DNA of 64,000 nucleotides from an uncultured Prevotellaceae bacterium (GTDB lineage Bacteria; Bacteroidota; Bacteroidia; Bacteroidales; Bacteroidaceae): NCBI GenBank assembly GCA_902762325.1, contig CACWNV010000028.1, positions 1 to 64,000 of the forward strand, read 5' to 3'. Shown piece by piece: positions 9,501 to 19,105 of this stretch (position 1 is its first letter; each line of letters starts with the position of its first letter). The notes under the pieces were generated by a model. It saw only the letters and a program-made list of their open reading frames with translations, ran no database searches and was not told where the DNA came from. The position numbers and the translations under genes were made by a program.

Positions 9501-10721
9501 ATGAATGATAACAAGATTATCAATGATCCCGTTTTCGGTTTCATAAAAGTGCCGGTCGGATTACTTCTCGATATCGTGAAGCATCCGCTCGTCCAACGAC
9601 TCACCCGCATCAAACAGCTGGGACTTGCCTCCGTTGTCTATCCCGGTGCACAACACACCCGTTTTCAACATTCAATCGGAGCATTCCATCTGATGAGCGA
9701 GGCGGTATTGTCGCTTTCCCAGAAAGGTATTTTCATTTTCCAAAGTGAGATGGAAGCCGTTCAGGCTGCCATCTTACTTCATGACATCGGGCATGGTCCG
9801 TTTTCTCATGTCCTGGAGAACACCTTGATACGAGGTATCTCTCATGAAGACATCTCACTCATCATGATGAACCAAATCAATCATGAGATGAACGGTGCCT
9901 TGAATTTAGCCATCAACATCTTCAAAGACGAGTACCCCAAACACTTTCTTCATCAGCTCATCAGTTCACAACTGGACATGGACAGGCTTGACTATTTACG
10001 ACGGGACTCATTCTTCACGGGCGTCACGGAAGGAAATATCGGCTCTGCACGCATTATCAAGATGCTAAATGTCAAAGACGACCAGCTGGTGGTTGACTCC
10101 AAGGGAATCTATTCTATAGAAAACTATCTCACCTCCAGACGTCTCATGTACTGGCAAGTGTATCTGCACAAGACGGCTGTTGCATACGAGAAAGTTCTGG
10201 TAAATCTCTTAACCAGGGCAAAGCAACTGGCATTGAAAGGAGAAGACATCTTCGCACCACCCCATCTACATTATTTCCTACATAATGATGTTGATGCCTC
10301 TTTCTTCAACCAGCACCCTGAAGCATTGAGGAATTACGAATATCTCGACGACAATGACATCTGGAGTAGTGTGAAAGTATGGGCACAACATAAGGATAAG
10401 CTTCTTTCACTATTAGCAAAGGACTTGTTGGAAAGGAATATCTTCAAAGTTGAAATCCGGGAAGAACCCGTGATGGATGAAGAACTCAAAGAACTGCAAC
10501 TCCAACTTGCAGCTAAACTTGGCATCAATGAAGAAGACGCTCACTATCTTGCGAATGCAGAGACAATTCAAAAAGACATGTACAATGTGAACGATGATCA
10601 TATATCTATTCTTTTCAAGGATGGAACGATCAAAGACATCACAGAAGCGTCAGAAATTCTTAATGTTGCTTTGTTATCTAAAAAAATTCGCAAATATTAT
10701 CTATGTTATCAACGTATTTGA
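9501..10721 (+). CDS. HD domain phosphohydrolase
   Basis: A 406-residue cytoplasmic protein with the metal-binding HD superfamily residues in order: HTRFQHSIGAFHLM near residue 54 (first His), LLHDIGHGPFSH near residue 95 (the HD pair), and QLDMDRLDYLRRDSFFTG near residue 155 (the late Asp). The order and the C-terminal extension match the dNTP triphosphohydrolase-like branch of HD proteins that in Bacteroidota sits just before lpxD. The true substrate is unknown; dNTP hydrolysis is an inference from the branch. It is followed by an independent-looking lpxD promoter. Confidence 0.85.
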   Translation: MNDNKIINDPVFGFIKVPVGLLLDIVKHPLVQRLTRIKQLGLASVVYPGAQHTRFQHSIGAFHLMSEAVLSLSQKGIFIFQSEMEAVQAAILLHDIGHGPFSHVLENTLIRGISHEDISLIMMNQINHEMNGALNLAINIFKDEYPKHFLHQLISSQLDMDRLDYLRRDSFFTGVTEGNIGSARIIKMLNVKDDQLVVDSKGIYSIENYLTSRRLMYWQVYLHKTAVAYEKVLVNLLTRAKQLALKGEDIFAPPHLHYFLHNDVDASFFNQHPEALRNYEYLDDNDIWSSVKVWAQHKDKLLSLLAKDLLERNIFKVEIREEPVMDEELKELQLQLAAKLGINEEDAHYLANAETIQKDMYNVNDDHISILFKDGTIKDITEASEILNVALLSKKIRKYYLCYQRI

Positions 10722-10732
10722 ATAAAATTTGC

Positions 10733-10740
10733 TATTTTTG
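10733..10740 (+). promoter_or_regulatory. -7 element of the lpxD operon
   Basis: TATTTTTG matches TAnnTTTG and lies 27 bases before the lpxD ATG. A TTTG at 10717-10720 is too close to be the -33 box. It would drive lpxD-lpxC/fabZ-lpxA-miaA-PBP1A. Confidence 0.5.
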
Positions 10741-10767
10741 CAGAAATAATAACCAATATAGATAATA

Positions 10768-11808
10768 ATGGAATTTACTGCAAAACAAATTGCACAGTTT
10801 ATCCAAGGGAAAGTAGAAGGTGACGAGAATGCTTCCGTTCACACTTTTGCTAAAATCGAAGAAGGAATACCTGGTGCTATCTCGTTCCTTTCGAATCCGA
10901 AATATACCCATTTCATTTATAATACCAAGTCGAGCATCGTTCTTATCGACGAATCGGTTGTGCTGGAAAAACCAGTTGAGACAACATTAATTCGAGTTCA
11001 CAATGCATACGAGTGCATAGCTAAGCTTTTACAGCTTTATGCTTCTGCACAACCGAAGAAAAGCGGTGTCAGTTCTCTGGCTTTCATTTCCCCGACAGCT
11101 AAGATCGGAAAAGATTGTTATATCGGAGCATTTGCCTTTATTGGAGAGAATGCTGAAATCGGAGACGGCTGCCAGATTTATCCCAACGTCTATATTGGAG
11201 ATGAGGTTAGAATAGGAAGTAACAATCTGTTCTATCCCAATGTAACCGTTTACAAACAATGCAGAATCGGTAATAATGTCATTATTCATTCCGGTGCCGT
11301 CATTGGTGCAGACGGTTTCGGCTTTGCTCCAGGAGAAAACGGATACGACAAAATCCCTCAAATTGGAATTGTTGTCATTGATGATGACGTGGAGATTGGT
11401 GCCAACACATGTATTGACCGCTCAACAATGGGTGCGACACGTGTATGTAAAGGGGCAAAGTTAGATAATCTTATACAGATTGCCCACAACGTGGAAATCG
11501 GTTCAAATACCGTGATGGCAGCACAAGGAGGTGTTGCTGGAAGCACAAAGATTGGCGAATGGTGCATGACAGGAGGACAAGTCGGCTTTGCCGGTCATAT
11601 TACCATTGCAGACAACACTCACGTTGGTGCACAGGCAGGTATCACCAATAACATCAAGACTTCAGGTCAGACAATTTTAGGCTCTCCCGCATGGGATGCT
11701 AAAATGTATATGAAATCGGTTGCCATATTCCGCCGTTTACCTGAAATGTACAAGGAAATCTCCGAATTGAAAAAAGAAATCCAAGAGCTGAAAAGTCAGC
11801 AGAAATAA
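10768..11808 (+). CDS. lpxD: UDP-3-O-acylglucosamine N-acyltransferase
   Basis: Third step of lipid A synthesis: adds the N-linked hydroxyacyl chain. 346 residues, with an N-terminal uridine-binding domain (about 1-100), then a left-handed parallel beta-helix of hexapeptide repeats ([20 protein letters not shown] and onwards). The catalytic histidine is in [14 protein letters not shown] near residue 240. The C-terminal helix ends in [10 protein letters not shown]. It is separated from lpxC/fabZ by 12 bases and belongs to the lipid A operon. Confidence 0.95.
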   Translation: MEFTAKQIAQFIQGKVEGDENASVHTFAKIEEGIPGAISFLSNPKYTHFIYNTKSSIVLIDESVVLEKPVETTLIRVHNAYECIAKLLQLYASAQPKKSGVSSLAFISPTAKIGKDCYIGAFAFIGENAEIGDGCQIYPNVYIGDEVRIGSNNLFYPNVTVYKQCRIGNNVIIHSGAVIGADGFGFAPGENGYDKIPQIGIVVIDDDVEIGANTCIDRSTMGATRVCKGAKLDNLIQIAHNVEIGSNTVMAAQGGVAGSTKIGEWCMTGGQVGFAGHITIADNTHVGAQAGITNNIKTSGQTILGSPAWDAKMYMKSVAIFRRLPEMYKEISELKKEIQELKSQQK

Positions 11809-11820
11809 ATACTACGATTA

Positions 11821-13212
11821 ATGATAATGTTAAAGCAAAAGACTTTAAAAGGGAGTTTCTCCCTATTTGGAAAAGGACTGCATACTGGACTCAATCTGAC
11901 AGTAACATTTAATCCTGCCCCAGAAAACACAGGCTATCGTATTCAAAGAATCGATTTAGAAGACGAGCCTATCATCGAGGCTATCGCCGAGAATGTAATT
12001 GACACTCAGCGTGGTACGGTATTGGCTAAAGGGGATGCAAGAGTATCTACTGTCGAACACGGGATGGCAGCACTTTATGCCTTAGGCATTGACAATTGTC
12101 TTATTCAAGTCAACGGACCAGAATTCCCGATTCTTGACGGTTCAGCCATCAAATATGTTGAAAAGATTCAGGAAATAGGAATCGTGGAGCAAAATGCTCC
12201 AAAGGACTGGTATATCATCCGTAAAAAGATAGAAGTGAAAGATGATAAAACGGGGTCGTGCATCACTATCCTTCCCGATGAGCAGTTCAGCATCACGGCA
12301 ATGTGCTCTTTTGAATCGAAGTTTATAAACAGCCAGTTTGCAACCATTGACAGGATTGACAAATTTGCTGAGGACATAGCTCCGGCACGTACATTCGTCT
12401 TTGTCAGAGACATTGTTCCTTTGCTCGAAGCAAATCTAATCAAAGGTGGAGATCTTGAAAACGCCATTGTCATCTATGAGCGTGAAGTTTCTCAAGAAAA
12501 GCTGGATCAACTTGCCGACCTGCTCAATGTTCCCCACATGGATGCAAAGAAAATCGGCTATATCCAACATAAGCCTCTGATGTGGGAGAATGAATGTACC
12601 CGTCATAAACTATTAGACATCATCGGCGACATGGCTCTGATAGGTAAACCTATTAAAGGACGTATCGTTGCCACTCGCCCAGGACATACTATCAACAACA
12701 AGTTTGCCCGCCTCATGCGGAAAGAGATTCGGAAGCATGAGATCCAGGCTCCTATCTATGACCCCAATGAGGCTCCAGTCATGGATAACAACCGCATTCG
12801 CGAGTTGCTTCCTCACAGATACCCCATGCAGCTGGTGGACAAAATCATCTCCATTGGTCCGACAAGTATCGTCGGTGTTAAGAATATAACAAGCAATGAA
12901 CCGTTCTTTGTCGGACATTTCCCTCAAGAGCCGGTAATGCCAGGAGTATTACAGATAGAGGCAATGGCACAATGCGGCGGATTATTGGTATTGAATCAAG
13001 TAGAAGATCCTGAACGATGGTCTACCTACTTTATGCGCATCGATGATGTTAAGTTTCGCCAGAAGGTAGTACCAGGCGACACATTGTTGTTCCGCGTAGA
13101 ACTCCTGTACCCTGTTCGACATGGAGTAAGTACGATGAAGGGTTATATGTTTGTTGGCGACCATGTCGTTTCCGAAGCAACATTTACGGCACAAATAGTA
13201 AAGAACAAATAA
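11821..13212 (+). CDS. lpxC/fabZ: Bifunctional UDP-3-O-acyl-GlcNAc deacetylase / 3-hydroxyacyl-ACP dehydratase
   Basis: A fusion of two enzymes in 463 residues. LpxC (about 1-305) is the zinc deacetylase that commits to lipid A synthesis; one zinc histidine is His80 in TVEHGMAALYALG, and the VNGPEFPILDGSA motif follows. FabZ (about 315-463) dehydrates 3-hydroxyacyl-ACP in fatty acid synthesis; its active site is in VGHFPQEPVMPGV (His366) with QIEAMAQ following. The fusion is standard in Bacteroidota and couples lipid A to fatty acid flux. The start could be 11821 or the ATG at 11827. Confidence 0.95.
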   Translation: MIMLKQKTLKGSFSLFGKGLHTGLNLTVTFNPAPENTGYRIQRIDLEDEPIIEAIAENVIDTQRGTVLAKGDARVSTVEHGMAALYALGIDNCLIQVNGPEFPILDGSAIKYVEKIQEIGIVEQNAPKDWYIIRKKIEVKDDKTGSCITILPDEQFSITAMCSFESKFINSQFATIDRIDKFAEDIAPARTFVFVRDIVPLLEANLIKGGDLENAIVIYEREVSQEKLDQLADLLNVPHMDAKKIGYIQHKPLMWENECTRHKLLDIIGDMALIGKPIKGRIVATRPGHTINNKFARLMRKEIRKHEIQAPIYDPNEAPVMDNNRIRELLPHRYPMQLVDKIISIGPTSIVGVKNITSNEPFFVGHFPQEPVMPGVLQIEAMAQCGGLLVLNQVEDPERWSTYFMRIDDVKFRQKVVPGDTLLFRVELLYPVRHGVSTMKGYMFVGDHVVSEATFTAQIVKNK

Positions 13213-13224
13213 ATTCAGTTATAT

Positions 13225-13995
13225 ATGAATCAAATAAGTCCTTTAGCCTATATACATCCTGAAGCCAAAATTGGTGACGGCAATATCATCGGACCATTCT
13301 GTTATATTGATAAGAATACCGTTATTGGAGACAACAACACTTTCCAGAATAGTGTTACCATCAATTACGGAGCCCGGATTGGTAATAACAATGAATTCTT
13401 TCCGGGGGCGAGCATATCCACAAAGCCACAAGACTTGAAATTCAAAGGTGAAGACACCATCTGTATTGTCGGCGACAATAATAGTATCCGCGAGAATGTT
13501 ACCATTTCAAGAGGTACGGCATCTAAAGGCGAAACGATCGTGGGGAACAATAATCTGTTAATGGAAAACATGCATGTTGCCCATGACTGTGTTGTCGGGA
13601 ACGGTTGCATTATAGGAAACTCCACTAAGTTTGCCGGTGAGGTGATCGTAGATGACAATGCGATTATCAGTGCTACAGTACTTTGCCATCAATTCTGCCG
13701 CATTGGCGGTTATGTCATGATTCAGGGAGGAAGTCGTACATCGCAGGACATACCACCTTATATTATTGCAGGCAAAGAGCCAATCAGGTATGCTGGAGTC
13801 AATCTGATTGGTCTTCGTCGAAGAGGATTCGACAATGAACTAATCCAGCTGATTCACGAAGCATATCGCCTCTTATATAGCAAGGGAGTCTTAGCTGAAG
13901 GAATTGAGGAAATAAAGCAGAATCTGAAAATTACTCCTGAAATACAATATATAATTGATTTTGTATCAACATCAAAAAGAGGCATAATCAGATAA
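13225..13995 (+). CDS. lpxA: UDP-GlcNAc O-acyltransferase
   Basis: First step of lipid A synthesis, 256 residues. The N-terminal left-handed beta-helix carries hexapeptide repeats from IGDGNIIGPFCYI onwards. The catalytic histidine lies in LLMENMHVAHDCVVG near residue 120. The C-terminal helical part with IAGKEPIRYAGVNLIGLRRRG is diagnostic. The next gene, miaA, begins at the base after its stop codon, so translational coupling is expected. Confidence 0.95.
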   Translation: MNQISPLAYIHPEAKIGDGNIIGPFCYIDKNTVIGDNNTFQNSVTINYGARIGNNNEFFPGASISTKPQDLKFKGEDTICIVGDNNSIRENVTISRGTASKGETIVGNNNLLMENMHVAHDCVVGNGCIIGNSTKFAGEVIVDDNAIISATVLCHQFCRIGGYVMIQGGSRTSQDIPPYIIAGKEPIRYAGVNLIGLRRRGFDNELIQLIHEAYRLLYSKGVLAEGIEEIKQNLKITPEIQYIIDFVSTSKRGIIR

Positions 13996-14904
13996 ATGAA
14001 AACACTGGTTGTTGTTCTCGGACCGACTGGCGTAGGGAAAACGGAACTCTGTATCGACATTGCCAACTATCTCCATACACCAATCATCAATGCTGATTCT
14101 CGACAGGTATTTGCAGAAATACCGATAGGTACAGCAGCTCCGACAAAAGAACAACAACGTGCCGTGAAGCACTATTTCGTGGGAAATCTTCATATCGATG
14201 ACTATTATAGTGCTTCTATGTATGAGAATGACGTCTTGCATCTGCTCGACCATCTTTTTACGAATAATGATGTTGCAATGATGAGTGGAGGGAGCATGAT
14301 GTATATTGATGCTGTTTGTAATGGTATTGACGATATTCCAACGGTAGATGAGCATACTCGGGAAACGCTTAAACGCCGACTTGCCGAAGAAGGACTACCT
14401 GCTCTTGTAGAAGAATTGAAAAGATTAGATCCTGAGCATTATGAATTTGTGGATAAAAAGAATCCGAGAAGAGTTGTACATGCTTTGGAAATCTGTCACA
14501 TGACTGGGAACACATATTCTTCTTACAGGACAAACACAAAGAAGCAAAGACCTTTTAACATCATAAAGATCGGTCTGAACCGCCCAAGAGAAGAGCTATA
14601 TGCCCGGATTAATCAACGGGTTCTGGAAATGATGGATTTAGGGTTGGAAGAAGAAGCACGTAGCGTACTCCCCTATCGTCATCTCAATTCATTGAACACC
14701 GTAGGATACCGTGAACTGTTCGACTATTTTGACGGCAACATTACACTTGATGACGCGGTTTTCAAAATACAATCAAACACGCGCCGGTATATGCGCAAAC
14801 AACTTACATGGTTTATGCGTGACAAAAGTATAAAATGGGTAGAGCCAAATAATATTAAAGAAATCTATAACTTTATTGACAAGACAATATGTTTGAATCC
14901 ATAG
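13996..14904 (+). CDS. miaA: tRNA dimethylallyltransferase
   Basis: Transfers a dimethylallyl group to A37 of tRNAs reading UNN codons. 302 residues with Walker A VLGPTGVGKTELCID at the N-terminus, INADSRQVFAEIPIGTA (substrate loop), MMSGGSMMYIDAVCNGID, and the tRNA-binding NTVGYRELFDYF near residue 235. It begins at the base after lpxA and overlaps the PBP1A start by 16 bases. Confidence 0.94.
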   Translation: MKTLVVVLGPTGVGKTELCIDIANYLHTPIINADSRQVFAEIPIGTAAPTKEQQRAVKHYFVGNLHIDDYYSASMYENDVLHLLDHLFTNNDVAMMSGGSMMYIDAVCNGIDDIPTVDEHTRETLKRRLAEEGLPALVEELKRLDPEHYEFVDKKNPRRVVHALEICHMTGNTYSSYRTNTKKQRPFNIIKIGLNRPREELYARINQRVLEMMDLGLEEEARSVLPYRHLNSLNTVGYRELFDYFDGNITLDDAVFKIQSNTRRYMRKQLTWFMRDKSIKWVEPNNIKEIYNFIDKTICLNP

Positions 14905-17342
14905 GTCGTTTTTTTCATAGTATAGGGAGATTCTTCAAGAAGACATGGAAATGGTATAAAGGATTATTTGTCGGCCGTCCATGGTATGTGAAGATTATTT
15001 CCGGAATCGTTTCGTTCACCCTGGCCTTTATCATTTATCTCGGCATGGTGGATATAAACTTCTTATGGCTGTTTGGCAAGTCTCCAGGCTATATGTCAGG
15101 CATTCAGAATCCCCAGACCAGTCAGGCTTCAGAAATCTATAGTGCAGACAACAAACTCATTGGAAAGTTCTTTGATGAGAACCGTACCCCTGTAACTTAC
15201 GATGAAGTGAATCCCGTTTTCTGGCAGGCTCTGATAGACACCGAAGATGAGCGTTTCTATAAACACTGGGGAATAGATCCTATCAGCATCTTAGGTGCGG
15301 CTAAAGATGCCATCCTCAGAAATGATGCACGAGGAGCCTCTACCATCACTCAACAGTTAGCAAAAAACATGTTCCGTGTGAGGACCCAGTATTCTACAGG
15401 TCTGTTGGGGAAGATACCTGGATTAAGGATTCTAATAGTTAAAACTAAGGAATGGATTATTGCCACCAAACTCGAGACTATCTTCGATAAAAAAGAGATT
15501 CTAACGATGTATGCCAATACCGTTGATTTCGGGTCTAATGCATTCGGCATCAAAACTGCTTGTAAGACCTATTTCAACACTACCCCATCCGCTCTTACGG
15601 TTGAACAAGCAGCTGTTCTGGTTGGAATGCTTAAGGCAACAACTTTTTATAATCCAATATCTCATCCGGAAAACAGTCTTGCAAGAAGGAATGTGGTATT
15701 GAACAACATGGTCACTAAGAATGACCTGACCAAACAAGAATACGACTCTATTTCACGCATTCCTATTGACCTGAGCCACTTTTCTGTCGAAACGAACTAT
15801 GATGGACAAGCTCAGTATTTCCGCGAAACCATTGCTAAGTATCTCAAAGACTGGTGTAACGACAATGGTTACGACTTATATAGCAGCGGTTTGAAAATAT
15901 ACACGACTATTGATACACGTCTGCAAAAATATGCAGAAGAAGCAGCAAAAAAACAAATGCAGCAGATTCAGCAGAACTTCAATAGTCATTGGGGGAAAAG
16001 CGAACCGTGGGTAGATGAACATGGAAGAGTCATTCCTGACTTTATCGAAGGGATAGCCAAACGCACTTCTCACTATAAGACATTGGAAGCGCTCTATCCC
16101 AATCAACCCGATTCTATCAATTATTATCTGAATCAGCCACATGTCGTAAAACTGTTTGACTATGATAACGGCACCATTGAGGCAGAGATGTCAACAATGG
16201 ACTCTATCAGATACATGGTGCATTTCATGCATTGCGGCTTTATAGCAATGGAAGCTCAAACCGGAGCCGTCAAAGCGTGGGTTGGTGATATTGATTTCAA
16301 TTCATGGAAATACGATAAAGTAACAGCATTAAGACAACCCGGTTCTACTTTTAAACTGTTTGTCTATACGGAGGCGATGAATCAGGGGTTAACACCTTGC
16401 GACAAAAGACGTGATGAATATTTCTCAATGAGAGTATACGATCCTCAGAAAGGAAAAGAAGTGACCTGGGCTCCATCAAATGCTAATGGCTATTTCACAT
16501 ACGATTCAATGACGATGAAACGTGCATTTGCCCAGAGTGTTAATTCTGTTGCGGTCAGACTCGGACAAGAAATGGGTATTAAGCGCATTGCAGAAACAGC
16601 TCATAGAATGGGTATTAAAAACAAACTGGATGAAACACCTTCTTTAGCATTAGGGTCAAGTGATGTCAGTCTTTTAGAGATGGCAAACGCCTATAGTGTT
16701 ATAGCAGATGATGGCAAACACCATGAACCACAGCTGATTACAAAAATATTGGACAAGAACGGACGTGAAGTATACACAGGCGTAACGACCACAGAACAAG
16801 TGATACCTTATAAGAGTGCATTTTTCATGCAACAACTTTTACAAGGAGGACTTAAGGAGCGTGGTGGAACTTCTGTTGCCTTGGGTGGTTACGTAGGAAA
16901 CTATCATGATGTTGATTTTGGAGGAAAGACAGGAACTTCCAATAATCATTCCGATGCATGGTTTATGGGAATCAGTCCTAAGCTTGTGGTTGGAGCTTGG
17001 GTAGGTGGTGAATACAGATGTATCCATTTCCGAACTGGAGCGCTTGGACAAGGTAGTAGAACAGCCCTGCCTATTTGCGGACATTTCCTTTCTAAGGTAT
17101 TACAAGATCCAGCTTTCAAAGAGTATCATGCCAAATTTGGTGAATCTAAAGACAAGGAAATCACCAAAGACATGTATGAGCAATGTGTCAGCTATTACGC
17201 TCCACGTACGTATCGCAAACGCGAACATGAAGGTTCATTGATGTCTCATGAAGAGATCGTCTTAGACGAAAATGGAAATCCTATCCGGACACAATCATCG
17301 AGCAGTAGTCAGGATGCTGCTATCGAACCTGAGGAGTATTAA
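14889..17342 (+). CDS. mrcA: Penicillin-binding protein 1A (glycosyltransferase/transpeptidase)
   Basis: Class A PBP that polymerises and cross-links peptidoglycan in the periplasm, 817 residues. One N-terminal membrane anchor (about 35-57) precedes the GT51 domain with DTEDERFYKHWGID (catalytic Glu119) and GASTITQQLAKNMF. The transpeptidase domain has all three motifs: SxxK at GSTFK (Ser486), SVN, and KTGTS (Lys680). The C-terminal tail is polar and serine-rich. The gene overlaps miaA by 16 bases, linking it to the lipid A operon. Confidence 0.93.
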   Translation: MFESIGRFFHSIGRFFKKTWKWYKGLFVGRPWYVKIISGIVSFTLAFIIYLGMVDINFLWLFGKSPGYMSGIQNPQTSQASEIYSADNKLIGKFFDENRTPVTYDEVNPVFWQALIDTEDERFYKHWGIDPISILGAAKDAILRNDARGASTITQQLAKNMFRVRTQYSTGLLGKIPGLRILIVKTKEWIIATKLETIFDKKEILTMYANTVDFGSNAFGIKTACKTYFNTTPSALTVEQAAVLVGMLKATTFYNPISHPENSLARRNVVLNNMVTKNDLTKQEYDSISRIPIDLSHFSVETNYDGQAQYFRETIAKYLKDWCNDNGYDLYSSGLKIYTTIDTRLQKYAEEAAKKQMQQIQQNFNSHWGKSEPWVDEHGRVIPDFIEGIAKRTSHYKTLEALYPNQPDSINYYLNQPHVVKLFDYDNGTIEAEMSTMDSIRYMVHFMHCGFIAMEAQTGAVKAWVGDIDFNSWKYDKVTALRQPGSTFKLFVYTEAMNQGLTPCDKRRDEYFSMRVYDPQKGKEVTWAPSNANGYFTYDSMTMKRAFAQSVNSVAVRLGQEMGIKRIAETAHRMGIKNKLDETPSLALGSSDVSLLEMANAYSVIADDGKHHEPQLITKILDKNGREVYTGVTTTEQVIPYKSAFFMQQLLQGGLKERGGTSVALGGYVGNYHDVDFGGKTGTSNNHSDAWFMGISPKLVVGAWVGGEYRCIHFRTGALGQGSRTALPICGHFLSKVLQDPAFKEYHAKFGESKDKEITKDMYEQCVSYYAPRTYRKREHEGSLMSHEEIVLDENGNPIRTQSSSSSQDAAIEPEEY

Positions 17343-17356
17343 AGGATAAGAGTGAT

Positions 17357-19105
17357 TTGAGCACAGATCAAAACAAAATAGACTTAGATAATCCTGAATT
17401 GCAAAACGCACTTCAGATAATTCAATATACCCGTCATTCGCTTTTCCTTACCGGAAAAGCGGGGACGGGAAAATCTACTTTACTCCGTTACATTGCCTCA
17501 ACAACAAAGAAAAAGAACATCATTCTTGCTCCAACTGGTATAGCTGCAATCAATGTCGGTGGGTCTACTCTACATAGTTTCTTTAAATTACCATTTCATC
17601 CGCTTTTACCCAACGACAGCAAGTATAATGCCCGTAACATCAGGGAAACCCTGAAATATAATAGTGAGAAAAGAAAACTCCTTCGAGAAGTAGAGCTTAT
17701 CATCATTGATGAAATCAGCATGGTAAGAGCCGATATAATTGATTTTATCGACAAATTGTTACGCATCTATTGCCGTAATATGCGCGAACCATTTGGTGGG
17801 AAGCAATTATTATTGGTAGGTGACATTTATCAATTAGAGCCTGTTCTGAAGGAAGAAGACCGCTTATTACTGCATCCTTTTTATTCTTCAGTATTCTTTT
17901 TCGGAGCACATGTGTTTAGAGAAATGCAACTCGTTTCCATTGAACTGAAAAAGGTATACAGGCAGACCGACCCTGTTTTCATCAACATCTTGGACCATAT
18001 GCGTACCTCGAATGTTGGAACAGCCGACCTGACATTATTAAACCAACGTGTGGGAGCTGAACTTGATGACAACAATTCTCATTTAGCCATCACGTTGTCA
18101 ACAAGACGCGACACGGCAGATTTCATCAACGAAAAGCATTTAGAGATGCTTCCTGGAGAATCCACCATTTTCAAAGGAAATGTAAAAGGGGAATTTCCTG
18201 AGAGCAGCTTCCCGACTCCCATAGAACTGGAGCTAAAAACCGGTGCTCAAGTGATGTTTATCAAAAACGAATATGATAAGCGATGGGTAAACGGGACCCT
18301 CGGAACCATTATCGGTTTTGGCGATGATGAAGATGGCGTCATTTATGTTCGTACAGAAAACGATATTGACGTAGATGTAGAAAGAGAGATCTGGAGCAAC
18401 ATCAGATACCGTTTCAATGAAAAAGAACAAAAAATCGAAGAAGAAGAAATTGGTACCTACGAACAGTTTCCCCTTAAATTGGCATGGGCTATCACGGTAC
18501 ACAAAAGCCAGGGATTGACGTTTAATCAAGTAAAGATAGATTTCACAGGAGGAGTGTTTGCCGGTGGTCAGGCTTATGTAGCATTAAGCCGTTGCACCTC
18601 TCTTAATGGTATCAGTCTGAAAGAACCTCTTAGAAGAGATGAGGTGTTCGTCAGAAATGAAGTAATCAATTTTGCTCGGCAATTCAATGATACTCAAATT
18701 ATGAAAAAAGCCTTACAGCAAAGCAAAGCAGACAAAGAGTATCATGAAGCTGTTAGGGCGTTTGATAAAGGTGATATGCAAAAGGCATTAGACTACTTCT
18801 TTCTTGCTATTCATAGCAGATATGATATTGAAAAACCTTCTGCAAAACGACTGATACGTAGAAAACTGAATGTCATCAACTCATTAAAAGAAGAAATCGA
18901 CAGATTAAAGAAAGAACAGAAAGACAAAGAAAAGTATTTAAAGACTCTTGCTGTAGAATATGTCATGATGGGTAAAGAATGTGAAAAAGACCATTTCATT
19001 GATGCAGCCATTAGAAATTACAACAAAGCTTTAACGCTTTGTCCTGATATCCCAGAAGCTAAACGCAGATTGAAAAAGTTGTCAAAGATTAGCAAAAATG
19101 ACTGA
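17357..19105 (+). CDS. Pif1-like superfamily 1 helicase with C-terminal TPR-like region
   Basis: A 582-residue protein with Walker A LFLTGKAGTGKSTLLRYI near residue 35, Walker B IIIDEISMVRADIID near residue 115, LLLVGDIYQLEPV, and the late helicase motif AITVHKSQGLTFNQV near residue 380 with AYVALSRCTSL. These are Pif1/RecD2-type SF1B motifs, predicting 5'-3' DNA unwinding. Residues about 450-580 are helical with a coiled coil (EEIDRLKKEQKDKEKY) and TPR-like repeats (AIRNYNKALTLCPDIPEA). The start is a TTG at 17357: there is no ATG before the Walker A motif. It overlaps the next gene by 8 bases. Confidence 0.85.
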   Translation: MSTDQNKIDLDNPELQNALQIIQYTRHSLFLTGKAGTGKSTLLRYIASTTKKKNIILAPTGIAAINVGGSTLHSFFKLPFHPLLPNDSKYNARNIRETLKYNSEKRKLLREVELIIIDEISMVRADIIDFIDKLLRIYCRNMREPFGGKQLLLVGDIYQLEPVLKEEDRLLLHPFYSSVFFFGAHVFREMQLVSIELKKVYRQTDPVFINILDHMRTSNVGTADLTLLNQRVGAELDDNNSHLAITLSTRRDTADFINEKHLEMLPGESTIFKGNVKGEFPESSFPTPIELELKTGAQVMFIKNEYDKRWVNGTLGTIIGFGDDEDGVIYVRTENDIDVDVEREIWSNIRYRFNEKEQKIEEEEIGTYEQFPLKLAWAITVHKSQGLTFNQVKIDFTGGVFAGGQAYVALSRCTSLNGISLKEPLRRDEVFVRNEVINFARQFNDTQIMKKALQQSKADKEYHEAVRAFDKGDMQKALDYFFLAIHSRYDIEKPSAKRLIRRKLNVINSLKEEIDRLKKEQKDKEKYLKTLAVEYVMMGKECEKDHFIDAAIRNYNKALTLCPDIPEAKRRLKKLSKISKND

